Translations under genes and position numbers: made by a program
Assembly: GCF_000935045.1 (NCBI RefSeq)
Contig: NZ_JYKS01000040.1
Coordinates: forward strand, 78,747-142,746
Direction: 5' to 3'
DNA length: 64,000 bases
From: Pseudomonas sp. 10-1B
Lineage (GTDB): Bacteria > Pseudomonadota > Gammaproteobacteria > Pseudomonadales > Pseudomonadaceae
Notes under the pieces: model-generated
What the model saw: only the letters and a program-made list of their open reading frames with translations
Told to the model about the DNA's origin: nothing
Database searches by the model: none
Shown here: piece after piece, positions 41,700 through 49,304 of the stretch
How positions within the stretch are numbered: position 1 is the stretch's first letter
How the letters are laid out: each line of letters begins with the position of its first letter

Positions 41700-41784
41700 A
41701 TGTGCTCGGTTAATGCATTGCCCACAACACCTGCTATTCCTAGTCAAGGTATTCAGCCGTTGTTTTCATGAGGAACAGGCGTCG

Positions 41785-42450
41785 ATGCTGGTCATCGAAC
41801 AACTCTGCAAATCATTCCCCACCCCCCAAGGTCAGCTCCCGGTCTTGCAGGGCGTCGACCTGCGGTTGCTGCGTGGCAGCAGCCTGGCGCTGATGGGCGA
41901 GTCGGGCAGCGGCAAGAGCACCTTGCTGCACCTGGTGGCTGGCCTGGACCGCGCCGACAGTGGCCGCATCCTGATCGACGACGTGCCGCTCGACAGCCGT
42001 TCGGAGGCGTCGCTGGCGTTGTGGCGGCGCGAGGGGATTGGCCTGGTGTTCCAGCAGTACAACCTGATCAGCAGTCTGGACGTTGGCCTGAACCTGTCGT
42101 TCCAGGCCCGCCTTGCCGGGCGGCATGACCCGCATTGGGTGGCTTACCTGGCACAGCGCCTGGGCCTGGCGGACCTGCTTTCGCGTTACCCGGAACAGCT
42201 TTCTGGTGGCCAGCAACAGCGTGTCGCCATCGGCCGCGCCCTGGCTGGGCGCCCGGCCTGGCTGCTGGCCGACGAACCCACCGGCAGCCTCGATGAAGCC
42301 AGCAGCGATGAAGTGCTGAACCTGCTGTTGCAACTGGTCGCCGAAGCCGGCAGCGGTGTGCTGATGGTCACTCACAGCCCTCGGCTGGCGGCGCGGTTGC
42401 AGCAGCGTTGCTACCTGCAGGCAGGCCGCGTGCGGGCCGAGCAGGGCTGA
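41785..42450 (+). CDS. ABC transporter ATP-binding protein (LolD/MacB type)
   Basis: A 221-residue ATPase. Walker A GESGSGKST (38-46), Q-loop FQQYNLISS near 88, signature LSGGQQQRVAIGRAL near 138-152, Walker B WLLADEPTGSLD near 160, and a switch His in MVTHSP. This is the LolD/FtsE/MacB class that drives mechanotransmission rather than classic import. The frame is open far upstream, but ATG 41785, preceded by ATGAGGA, is where similarity begins. Its stop overlaps the permease start by one base (TGATG). It may use the divergent vanA region for its promoter. Confidence 0.88.
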   Translation: MLVIEQLCKSFPTPQGQLPVLQGVDLRLLRGSSLALMGESGSGKSTLLHLVAGLDRADSGRILIDDVPLDSRSEASLALWRREGIGLVFQQYNLISSLDVGLNLSFQARLAGRHDPHWVAYLAQRLGLADLLSRYPEQLSGGQQQRVAIGRALAGRPAWLLADEPTGSLDEASSDEVLNLLLQLVAEAGSGVLMVTHSPRLAARLQQRCYLQAGRVRAEQG

Positions 42451-44912
42451 TGAGGCTTTTGTCGTTGGCCCTGTTGGCGCTGCTCAGCCACTGGCGGCGC
42501 CATCGTGTGCAGTGCTTCAGCATCTTCACCGGCCTGTGGCTGGCCACGGCGCTGTGGACTGGCGTGCAGGCGCTGAACAGCCAGGCGCGCAGCGACTATG
42601 CCCGGGCCAGCGCGGTGCTGGCCGGGCCGTTGCAGGCGCAACTGCTGCCGCGCAATGGCGAGCGCTTCGACCAGGCGCTGTACGTGCAACTGCGCAAGCA
42701 GGGCTGGGCGGTGTCGCCAGTGCTGGAAGGGCGCTTGCGCCTGCCGGGCGAGCCGGCGCGCAGCGTGCGGCTGATCGGCATCGAGCCGTTGAGCCTGCCT
42801 CCGGCCAGCAGCATTGCCGGGGTGCAGCCGCAGGCATTCGACCTGCAGGCGTTCATCGGCTCGCCAGGGCAGGCCTGGGTTGGGTCAGACACCTTGCGGC
42901 AGTTGAACGTAAACCCAGGGCAGCCGGCACGTGACAGCGAAGGGCAGTTGCTGCCGCCTTTGGTTCTACAGCCTGCACTGGCGCCCGGGGTGATCGTGGT
43001 CGATATCGGCCATGCCCAGGCGTTGCTACACGCGCCCGGGCAGTTGTCGCGCTTGCTGGTGGCTGCTACGTCGAGGCCATTGCCTGCGGACATCGGCCCC
43101 TACCTGGCGCTGCAACCTCAACAAGACGATGGCGGCTTGCAGCGCCTCACCGACAGCTTCCACCTCAACCTGACTGCCCTCGGCCTGCTGGCGTTCGTCG
43201 TCGGCCTGTTCATTGCCCATGCCGCGATCGGCCTGGCGCTGGAACAGCGGCGGGGGCTGATCCGCAACCTGCGTGCCTATGGCATCAGCCTGAAGACCCT
43301 GCTGTGTGCCTTGGTGCTGGAGTTGGGGTTGTTCGCAGTACTGGGCGGATTGGCCGGGGTCGCCAGTGGCTATGGGTTGGCCGCGTGGTTGTTGCCCGAC
43401 GTGGCCGCTAGTTTGCGCGGCCTGTATGGCGCCCAGGTCGCCGGGACCTTGAGCCTGCCAGCGTGGTGGTGGCTGCTGGGTGTGCTGGTGAGCGTACTGG
43501 GGGCATTGCTGGCCGGGGTGGGCAGCGTATTGCGTGCAGCCCGGTTACCGTTGCTGGCGCTCGCGCAACCTCAGGCGTGGCGTCTGGCGCAGGGGCCGTG
43601 GTTGAAACGCCAGGCGTTGCTTGCGGGCCTTTTACTGCTGTCGAGCCTGGGGTGTGCTGTGCTGGGTAGCGGCCTGCCCAGCGCATTCGCCATGCTGGCG
43701 GGGTTGCTGCTGGCGGCGGCACTGCTGCTGCCGGCTTTGCTCGACCGGGTGCTGGCCTGGCTGGCGCAGCGTTGCCAGCGGCCATTAACGCAATGGTTCA
43801 TCGCCGACAGCCGCCAGCAACTGCCGGCCCTGAGCCTGGCGTTGATGGCCTTGTTGCTGGCGCTGGCCGCCAGTGTCGGGGTGGGCAGCATGACCGAGGG
43901 CTTTCGCAAGACCTTTGTCGGCTGGCTTGACCAGCGCCTGTCCGCCGATCTGTACGTCACCCCACGCGATACTGCCCAGGGTTTGCAGATAGCCGAGTGG
44001 CTTGGGCAGCAACCTGCAGTCCGCGTGGTCCTGCCTGGCTGGCGTGTCGAAATGCAGTTGCAAGGCTGGCCGGTGCAAGCTCAGGGCATTGTCGATCACC
44101 CCATTTATCGAACCCGCTGGCCGTTGCTGGAGCAGCAGCCACACGCCTGGAAGCAACTGGCCAATGGGCAGGCCGTAATGCTCAGCGAGCAGTTGGCCAG
44201 ACGACTGAAGCTGCATCTGGGCGATAGCCTGAGGCTGCCCGCTAGCACGTCGCCAGCTCTGGTCGTCATGGGTATCTATGCCGACTACGGCAACCCCAAG
44301 GGGCATGTACTGGTCAATGCCAACTGGCTGCGTGAACAGTGGCCAGAGGCGGCGTTGACTGGCCTGAGCGTCGACCTGCTTGCCGAGCAGGGGGCGGCCA
44401 TGAAGGTCGCACTGCAACAGCGCTACAACCTGGACGACAGCCGTGTGGTCGAGCAGGCGCGCCTGAAACGCTGGTCGACTGATGTCTTCAACCGCACCTT
44501 CGCTGCCACCGCCGCGCTCAACAGCCTTACCCTTGGCGTGGCTGGCGTGGCGCTGTTCATCAACCTGCTGACCCTGGGCCAGTCCCGCCTGGGTCAGCTG
44601 GCGCCGCTATGGGCGTTGGGCGTGCGGCGTGCACAGCTGGTCTGGTTGAGTCTTGGCCAGACGCTCATGCTCAGCAGCCTCACCGTGCTGCTGGCGATCC
44701 CGCTGGGGCTGTTGCTGGCCTGGTGCCTGGTGGCGGTGGTGAACGTACAGGCGTTCGGCTGGCGTTTGCCGCTCTACGTGTTCCCCATGCAACTGCTGCA
44801 GTTGGCTGCGCTGGGCCTGCTCACCAGCCTGCTGGCCAGCGCCGGGCCACTGTGGCAACTGGCGCGTCGCCAGCCGCGTGAACTGTTGAGGCCATTTGCC
44901 GATGAAGCGTAA
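42450..44912 (+). CDS. FtsX-type ABC permease (MacB/AttFG-like, two FtsX repeats)
   Basis: An 820-residue inner-membrane protein. It has one N-terminal segment (about 13-33), a periplasmic domain (about 35-230), three segments followed by more hydrophobic stretches in the centre (about 233-460), a second periplasmic domain (about 500-675) and three C-terminal segments (from about 680). This is the duplicated FtsX layout of YbbP-type permeases. The GAGG-like site lies inside the ATPase gene end. It overlaps the ATPase gene by one base and the lipoprotein gene by 11 bases, so the three act as one complex. The transported substrate is unknown, likely a lipid, lipoprotein or hydrophobic compound. 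Confidence 0.82.
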   Translation: MRLLSLALLALLSHWRRHRVQCFSIFTGLWLATALWTGVQALNSQARSDYARASAVLAGPLQAQLLPRNGERFDQALYVQLRKQGWAVSPVLEGRLRLPGEPARSVRLIGIEPLSLPPASSIAGVQPQAFDLQAFIGSPGQAWVGSDTLRQLNVNPGQPARDSEGQLLPPLVLQPALAPGVIVVDIGHAQALLHAPGQLSRLLVAATSRPLPADIGPYLALQPQQDDGGLQRLTDSFHLNLTALGLLAFVVGLFIAHAAIGLALEQRRGLIRNLRAYGISLKTLLCALVLELGLFAVLGGLAGVASGYGLAAWLLPDVAASLRGLYGAQVAGTLSLPAWWWLLGVLVSVLGALLAGVGSVLRAARLPLLALAQPQAWRLAQGPWLKRQALLAGLLLLSSLGCAVLGSGLPSAFAMLAGLLLAAALLLPALLDRVLAWLAQRCQRPLTQWFIADSRQQLPALSLALMALLLALAASVGVGSMTEGFRKTFVGWLDQRLSADLYVTPRDTAQGLQIAEWLGQQPAVRVVLPGWRVEMQLQGWPVQAQGIVDHPIYRTRWPLLEQQPHAWKQLANGQAVMLSEQLARRLKLHLGDSLRLPASTSPALVVMGIYADYGNPKGHVLVNANWLREQWPEAALTGLSVDLLAEQGAAMKVALQQRYNLDDSRVVEQARLKRWSTDVFNRTFAATAALNSLTLGVAGVALFINLLTLGQSRLGQLAPLWALGVRRAQLVWLSLGQTLMLSSLTVLLAIPLGLLLAWCLVAVVNVQAFGWRLPLYVFPMQLLQLAALGLLTSLLASAGPLWQLARRQPRELLRPFADEA

Positions 44913-45957
44913 TGCCTGGCTGTTGCTCTGTGGCTTGCTGTGCGGCTGCGATCAGCCTGCACCGCAGAGCTATGCCGGGCTCGGGCAGCAGGCGGAGCAA
45001 TTCAGCCAGGTGACCCGCGGCCAGCGTCTGGAATTTCCGCGCGACCATGGCGCCCACGATGGCTTTCGCATCGAATGGTGGTACGTCACCGCCAACCTCA
45101 AGGATGCCCAAGGGCGTGATTGGGGGGCGCAGTGGACACTGTTCCGCTCGGCCCTGCGCCCCGGCCCGGAAACTGCTGACTGGAACAGCCCTAACCTGTG
45201 GATGGGGCATGCGGCACTGACTGGCCCGGGCGGCCATCAGTCTGGCGAAACCCTGGCGCGCGGCGGTATCGGCCAGGCCGGTGTGCAGGCCCAGCCGTTC
45301 CGGGCGTGGATCGATGATTGGTCATTGCAGGGCAGGGGCAGTATCGAAAGCCTGCAAATGGTCGCGGCTGGCGAAGGCTTTCGCTATGACCTGCACTTGC
45401 GCAGCGATCACCCTTTGGTGTTGCACGGGGATCAGGGCTACAGCGAGAAGTCCGGGAAGGGGCAGGCCTCGTACTATTACAGCCAGCCCTTCTATCAGGT
45501 ACACGGGGAAGTGCAGCGAGGCAGCCAGTGCATCGCGGTCACTGGTCAGGCATGGTTGGACCGGGAATGGAGCAGCCAGCCGCTGGCCGCCGGGCAGACG
45601 GGCTGGGACTGGTTTTCCCTGCACCTGGACAGTGGCGCCAAGCTGATGCTGTTCCAGGTACGGGAGATGCAAGGGCAGGCCTATCGCGCCGGCACCTGGA
45701 TTGGGCAGCAGGGTGAGGTGGTGGCGCTGCAAGGGGCCGAGATTCAGCTGCAGGCGCTGGCCTGGGCGCGGCAGAAGAACGGCAAGCAAATGCCGACGCG
45801 CTGGCGGGTACAGGTGCCTGAGCATGGGGTGGATGTGCAGGTTGATGCAGTGGAGCCGCAGGCGTGGATGGATACGCGGTTCCCGTATTGGGAGGGGCCG
45901 GTGCGCTTGAACGGCAGTACGGGTGGGCGCGGGTATCTGGAGATGACTGGGTACTAG
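44902..45957 (+). CDS. CrtC/AttH-like lipoprotein (lipocalin-type hydrolase fold)
   Basis: A 351-residue protein with a lipoprotein signal: MKRNAWLLLCGLLCGC, lipobox ending at Cys16. Characteristic motifs of the carotenoid 1,2-hydratase/AttH family are IEWWYVTANL (about 54-63), WTLFRSALRP, WMGHAALT and the late WLDREWSSQPL. These form a double-lipocalin fold. AttH is found with an ABC ATPase and FtsX-like permeases in Agrobacterium (attEFGH), matching this operon. The start at 44902 overlaps the permease gene end; the protein should sit on a membrane facing the periplasm. Function unknown. Confidence 0.8.
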   Translation: MKRNAWLLLCGLLCGCDQPAPQSYAGLGQQAEQFSQVTRGQRLEFPRDHGAHDGFRIEWWYVTANLKDAQGRDWGAQWTLFRSALRPGPETADWNSPNLWMGHAALTGPGGHQSGETLARGGIGQAGVQAQPFRAWIDDWSLQGRGSIESLQMVAAGEGFRYDLHLRSDHPLVLHGDQGYSEKSGKGQASYYYSQPFYQVHGEVQRGSQCIAVTGQAWLDREWSSQPLAAGQTGWDWFSLHLDSGAKLMLFQVREMQGQAYRAGTWIGQQGEVVALQGAEIQLQALAWARQKNGKQMPTRWRVQVPEHGVDVQVDAVEPQAWMDTRFPYWEGPVRLNGSTGGRGYLEMTGY

Positions 45958-46024
45958 CACCACAAATTCTGGCCATGTCGCGGTCTTTGTGGAAGCAACT
46001 GTCTTGTATTGCCTGTACTGGCCT

Positions 46025-46199
46025 CATCGCCGGCAAGCCAGCTCCCACAGGCACTGCGCAAAGCTTGAGATCTGCGCGGTACCTGTGGGAGCTGGCTTGC
46101 CGGCGATGGGCTGCAAAGCAGCCCCAGCAATTTTTGCATGAAAGCTGAAATCCTGAGGCCGCTGTGCGGCCCTTTCGCGACACGAGGCCGCTCCCACAA
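46025..46199. repeat. REP cluster
   Basis: Arms 46025-46050 and 46083-46108 are 26-base perfect reverse complements (CATCGCCGGCAAGCC core); a second-type unit GGCCGCTGTGCGGCCCTTTCG...CTCCCACA follows to 46199. It lies between the convergent lipoprotein and enoyl-CoA hydratase genes. Confidence 0.78.
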
Positions 46200-46218
46200 A
46201 AAAGACCGCGTCAGCCAA

Positions 46219-46965
46219 TCAATCTTTGATCAACCCCCGCAACACTGCTCGTGCTTCTTCAGTACGCAGGCACTCGATGAACAACTGGCTTTCCCGCGCC
46301 ACCGTCGCCTCCAGCTCGGCCCGCTGGCTGTCCTTGAGCAAGCGCTTGCTGATACGCAGTGCCGCCTGCGGGTAGCCCTGCAGCTGTCGCGCCAGCTTGC
46401 GGGCTGCGGCCAGGCACTGTTCGCCGTCCTCGTGCAGTTCATTGGCCAGCCCCCAGGCCACCATCTGTTCGCCATCGAGCAGCTCGTTGCCCAGCAGCAG
46501 GCGGGCCGCACGGGCCTGGCCAAGCAAGCGTGGCAGCAACAGGCTGGAGCCGAACTCTGGGCACACGCCCAACGGCGCGAAGGGCATGCGCACCTTGGCC
46601 GCGCGGCTAACCAATACCTGGTCGCAATGCAGCAACAGGGTGGCGCCAATGCCGATCGCCGCACCACTGACCGCGGCAATCAGTGGTTTGTCCAGGCCCA
46701 TGACTACCCGCATCAGGCGGAACACCGGGCTGTCCAGGTCGTCGGGCGGGTTGTCGAGGAAGTCGCGCAGGTCGTTGCCGGCGGTGAAGCAGTGTGGCCC
46801 ACCGGTGATGATGATCGCTTCGACATGCGGGTCTTCACTCGCCGCCAGCAGCAGGTCGCCCAACTGCTGGTACATGGCGCTGTTCAAGGCATTGAGCTTG
46901 TCGGGGCGGTTGAAGGCCAGGGTCAGCAGGCCCTGGTCCAGGTCGCGTGTTATCAGGTCGTTCAT
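46219..46965 (-). CDS. Enoyl-CoA hydratase/isomerase family protein
   Basis: A 248-residue crotonase-fold protein. NRPDKLNALNSAMYQQL (about 19-35), IITGGPHCFTAGNDLRDF (about 51-68; the oxyanion-hole region) and AAVSGAAIGIGATLLLHCDQVLVS (about 97-120) are the family blocks. The Glu usual for hydratases at the second position is replaced in LGVCPEFGSS by a different arrangement, so isomerase or other chemistry is possible. It is divergent from a TetR gene at 47096, and in P. aeruginosa related hydratase genes sit in the arginine transaminase region. Confidence 0.82.
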   Translation of the reverse strand: MNDLITRDLDQGLLTLAFNRPDKLNALNSAMYQQLGDLLLAASEDPHVEAIIITGGPHCFTAGNDLRDFLDNPPDDLDSPVFRLMRVVMGLDKPLIAAVSGAAIGIGATLLLHCDQVLVSRAAKVRMPFAPLGVCPEFGSSLLLPRLLGQARAARLLLGNELLDGEQMVAWGLANELHEDGEQCLAAARKLARQLQGYPQAALRISKRLLKDSQRAELEATVARESQLFIECLRTEEARAVLRGLIKD

Positions 46966-47095
46966 GGCAGCCGCTTTTGTTGTTATGGTCGGGCCCAGGC
47001 GGGCATTGGCGCTTAGGGTTTATCATGCGCTCCTGCTTGTTGTACAGTCGTTCAGTCCAGCCCATGGCCGCCAGCCCCTGACAAGAGACCCGCCG

Positions 47096-47740
47096 ATGAA
47101 CCAGGAAGCCCGCTACCACCGCATGCTGCCGGAATTGCGCAAAGCCAACCTGGTCGAGGCGACCCTGGTGTGCCTCAAGCGCCATGGTTTCCAGGGCGCG
47201 TCGATCCGCAAGATCTCGGCCGAGGCGGGGGTTTCGGTCGGGCTGATCAGCCATCACTACGCCGGCAAGGACGAGTTGGTGGCAGAGGCCTACATGGCCG
47301 TCACCGGCCGAGTGATGGGCCTGCTGCGCGAGGCCATGGCCCAGGCCGCGCCCAATGCCCGCGAGCGGCTGTCGGCGTTCTTCCGCGCCTCGTTCTGCGC
47401 CGAGCTGCTCGACCCGCAATTGCTCGACGCCTGGCTGGCGTTCTGGGGTGCGGTGAAGACGGCAGAGTCGATCAACCAGGTGCATGACCATTCCTATGGC
47501 GAATACCGTAACGAGCTCAGCCAGTTGCTCGCCACGCTGGCCAAGGAGGAGGGCTGGCAGGGCTTCGATGCCGATCTCGCTGCCATCAGCCTGAGTGCCT
47601 TGCTCGACGGCCTGTGGCTGGAGTCGGGGCTCAACCCCGGCACCTTCACCCCCGAGCAGGGCGTGGTGATCTGCGAGGCCTGGGTCGATGGCCTGCAGGC
47701 CGGCGGCCGGCGGCGCTTCAGCCTGCCCGAGGGCTGTTGA
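47096..47740 (+). CDS. TetR-family regulator (BetI-like)
   Basis: A 214-residue regulator. The N-terminal helix-turn-helix (about 15-60; ANLVEATLVCLKRHGFQGASIRKISAEAGVSVGLISHHY) closely follows BetI style, and the rest is an all-helical ligand domain. The start at 47096 is chosen because similarity begins there, although the Shine-Dalgarno is weak. It is divergent from the enoyl-CoA hydratase gene with 130 bases between, and is followed after 74 bases by the response-regulator gene. The hydratase is the most likely target. Confidence 0.82.
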   Translation: MNQEARYHRMLPELRKANLVEATLVCLKRHGFQGASIRKISAEAGVSVGLISHHYAGKDELVAEAYMAVTGRVMGLLREAMAQAAPNARERLSAFFRASFCAELLDPQLLDAWLAFWGAVKTAESINQVHDHSYGEYRNELSQLLATLAKEEGWQGFDADLAAISLSALLDGLWLESGLNPGTFTPEQGVVICEAWVDGLQAGGRRRFSLPEGC

Positions 47741-47814
47741 TCGCCTGTTCAGTAACGAGTACGCTGCTGTCGCCAGTCTGTAGAACAACACCAAAAAAAA
47801 AGAGACGACACGCA

Positions 47815-48531
47815 ATGACGCCTCGGGTATTGATCGTCGATGACGATCCGCTTATTCGTGACTTGCTGCAGGCCTATCTGTCCCAGGAAGGCTATGACGT
47901 GCACTGCGCCGACACCGCGGAAAAGGCCGAAGCCCTGCTCGGTAGCCAGGATGTCGACCTGGTGCTGTTGGACATCCGCCTGCCCGGCAAGGACGGCCTC
48001 ACCCTGACCCGTGAGCTGCGGGTGCGCTCGGAGGTCGGCATCATCCTCATCACCGGCCGCAACGATGACATCGACCGCATCGTCGGCCTGGAATGCGGCG
48101 CCGACGACTATGTGATCAAACCGCTCAACCCCCGTGAGCTGGTGTCCCGCGCCAAGAACCTGATCCGCCGCGTGCGCCATGCCCGCGAAGTGCAGCCGGC
48201 ACCGGCCTGCGCGCAGTCGCTGAAGCAGTTCGCCGACTGGGCACTGGACACCGACCGCCGGCGCTTGATCGACGCGCGCGGCGGGCAAACCCTGCTGACC
48301 CACGGTGAGTTCCAGTTGCTCAGCGTGTTCCTGCGCAACAGCGGCCACACCCTCAGCCGCGACCAGTTGATGGACCAGATCCGCAACCGCGAGTGGGTGC
48401 CCAACGACCGTTCCATCGACGTGCTGGTTGGCCGCCTGCGCCGCAAGCTGCACGACGACCCGGCCGAGCCGCAGCTGATCATCACCATCCATGGCACCGG
48501 CTACCTGTTCACCGCCAGCGTGGCGGCATGA
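47815..48531 (+). CDS. aruR: Response regulator AruR (OmpR/TorR type)
   Basis: A 238-residue response regulator. The receiver domain has Asp9-Asp10-Asp11 and phosphoacceptor Asp53 in LLDIRLPGKDG, with Lys near 103 in VIKPLNP. The OmpR-type winged helix covers about 135-232 (DRSIDVLVGRLRRKLHDD ... IHGTGYLF). It is first in an overlapping set with a solute-binding protein and the kinase AruS. AruRS is known to control the arginine transaminase pathway in P. aeruginosa; the genes of that pathway follow directly here. Confidence 0.83.
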   Translation: MTPRVLIVDDDPLIRDLLQAYLSQEGYDVHCADTAEKAEALLGSQDVDLVLLDIRLPGKDGLTLTRELRVRSEVGIILITGRNDDIDRIVGLECGADDYVIKPLNPRELVSRAKNLIRRVRHAREVQPAPACAQSLKQFADWALDTDRRRLIDARGGQTLLTHGEFQLLSVFLRNSGHTLSRDQLMDQIRNREWVPNDRSIDVLVGRLRRKLHDDPAEPQLIITIHGTGYLFTASVAA

Positions 48532-49304
48532 TCGCCAGCGCCCGGGTATTGGCCCTGTCACTGCTTGCCGGCCAGGCCATTGCCGCAGAGCCGGTGCGCT
48601 ACTGCGACTACCCGGTGTATCCGCCGATTTCCTGGAGCGACGGCCATCAGGTGCGCGGCCTGGCACCGACCGTGGTGCGCGAACTGTTCGCGCGCATGGG
48701 CTACCAGGTGCAGACCGTGGTGCTGGGCAACTGGAAGCGCTGCCTGATGGACGCCGCCGCCGGGCGGGTGGACGTGGTGCTGGCCTACAACAGCGACCAG
48801 CGTGACCAGCGCATGCGTTTTTCCACGGTGCCGGTGGTGCGCGAGGAAGTGGCGGTGTTCTACAACCGCCTGCGTCCGGTGCAGTTCCAGCGCCTGGAGG
48901 ACCTGGCCGGTTATCGTGGCGGCTTGCTGTACGGCGAAAGCTACGGCGCCGAGTTCGACCGCTTCGTCGCCCGCCACCAGAACATCGAACGGGTGTCGTC
49001 CAGCCAGCAGAACTTCGGCAAGTTGATTCGTGGGCGCATCGACTACGTGATCCAGGAGCGGCGCACCGGCCAGCTGTTCATCGAGCACCTGTCCGGTGCG
49101 CAAGACATCCGCGCATTGCCCACGGCGCTAAGCGTGGACTACCTGCGCGTTGCCGTATCGCGGCAATCCCCCTTGAGCCAGCACATGGATGAAATCGACG
49201 CGCAGCTGCAGCGCATGAACCAGGCTGGCGAAATCGAGCGCTGGCTGGAGCAGAGCGAAGTCACCTACCGCGACATGATCAAGCTACCGGCGGATGCCCG
49301 ATGA
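48528..49304 (+). CDS. Periplasmic solute-binding protein of the AruRS system
   Basis: A 258-residue protein of the extracellular solute-binding family 3 type. Residues 1-19 form a signal peptide (LALSLLAGQAIAA). The mature protein has VRYCDYPVYPPISWSDGHQVRGLAPTVVRELFARMGY, then GRVDVVLAYNSDQRDQRMRFS and LIRGRIDYVIQERRTG. The start overlaps the aruR stop (ATGA) and the stop overlaps the aruS start (ATGA), so production is coupled to both. No ABC import subunits are adjacent. It most likely binds a ligand and presents it to the kinase's periplasmic domain; arginine is a guess from context. Confidence 0.8.
   Translation: MIASARVLALSLLAGQAIAAEPVRYCDYPVYPPISWSDGHQVRGLAPTVVRELFARMGYQVQTVVLGNWKRCLMDAAAGRVDVVLAYNSDQRDQRMRFSTVPVVREEVAVFYNRLRPVQFQRLEDLAGYRGGLLYGESYGAEFDRFVARHQNIERVSSSQQNFGKLIRGRIDYVIQERRTGQLFIEHLSGAQDIRALPTALSVDYLRVAVSRQSPLSQHMDEIDAQLQRMNQAGEIERWLEQSEVTYRDMIKLPADAR

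Noticed and set aside
40312..41784. The upstream extension of the ABC ATPase frame (about 490 codons)
   Set aside because: It runs antisense through vanA and vanB; ATPase similarity and a Shine-Dalgarno sequence start only at 41785.
41638..41784. ATG-containing stretch before the ABC ATPase considered as part of the protein (SVFRGFWAIIGLSMD...)
   Set aside because: It spans the VanR palindromes and has no ATPase similarity; it is more likely regulatory DNA.
46397..47095. The upstream extension of the TetR-gene frame
   Set aside because: It is antisense to the enoyl-CoA hydratase; the helix-turn-helix begins right after ATG 47096.
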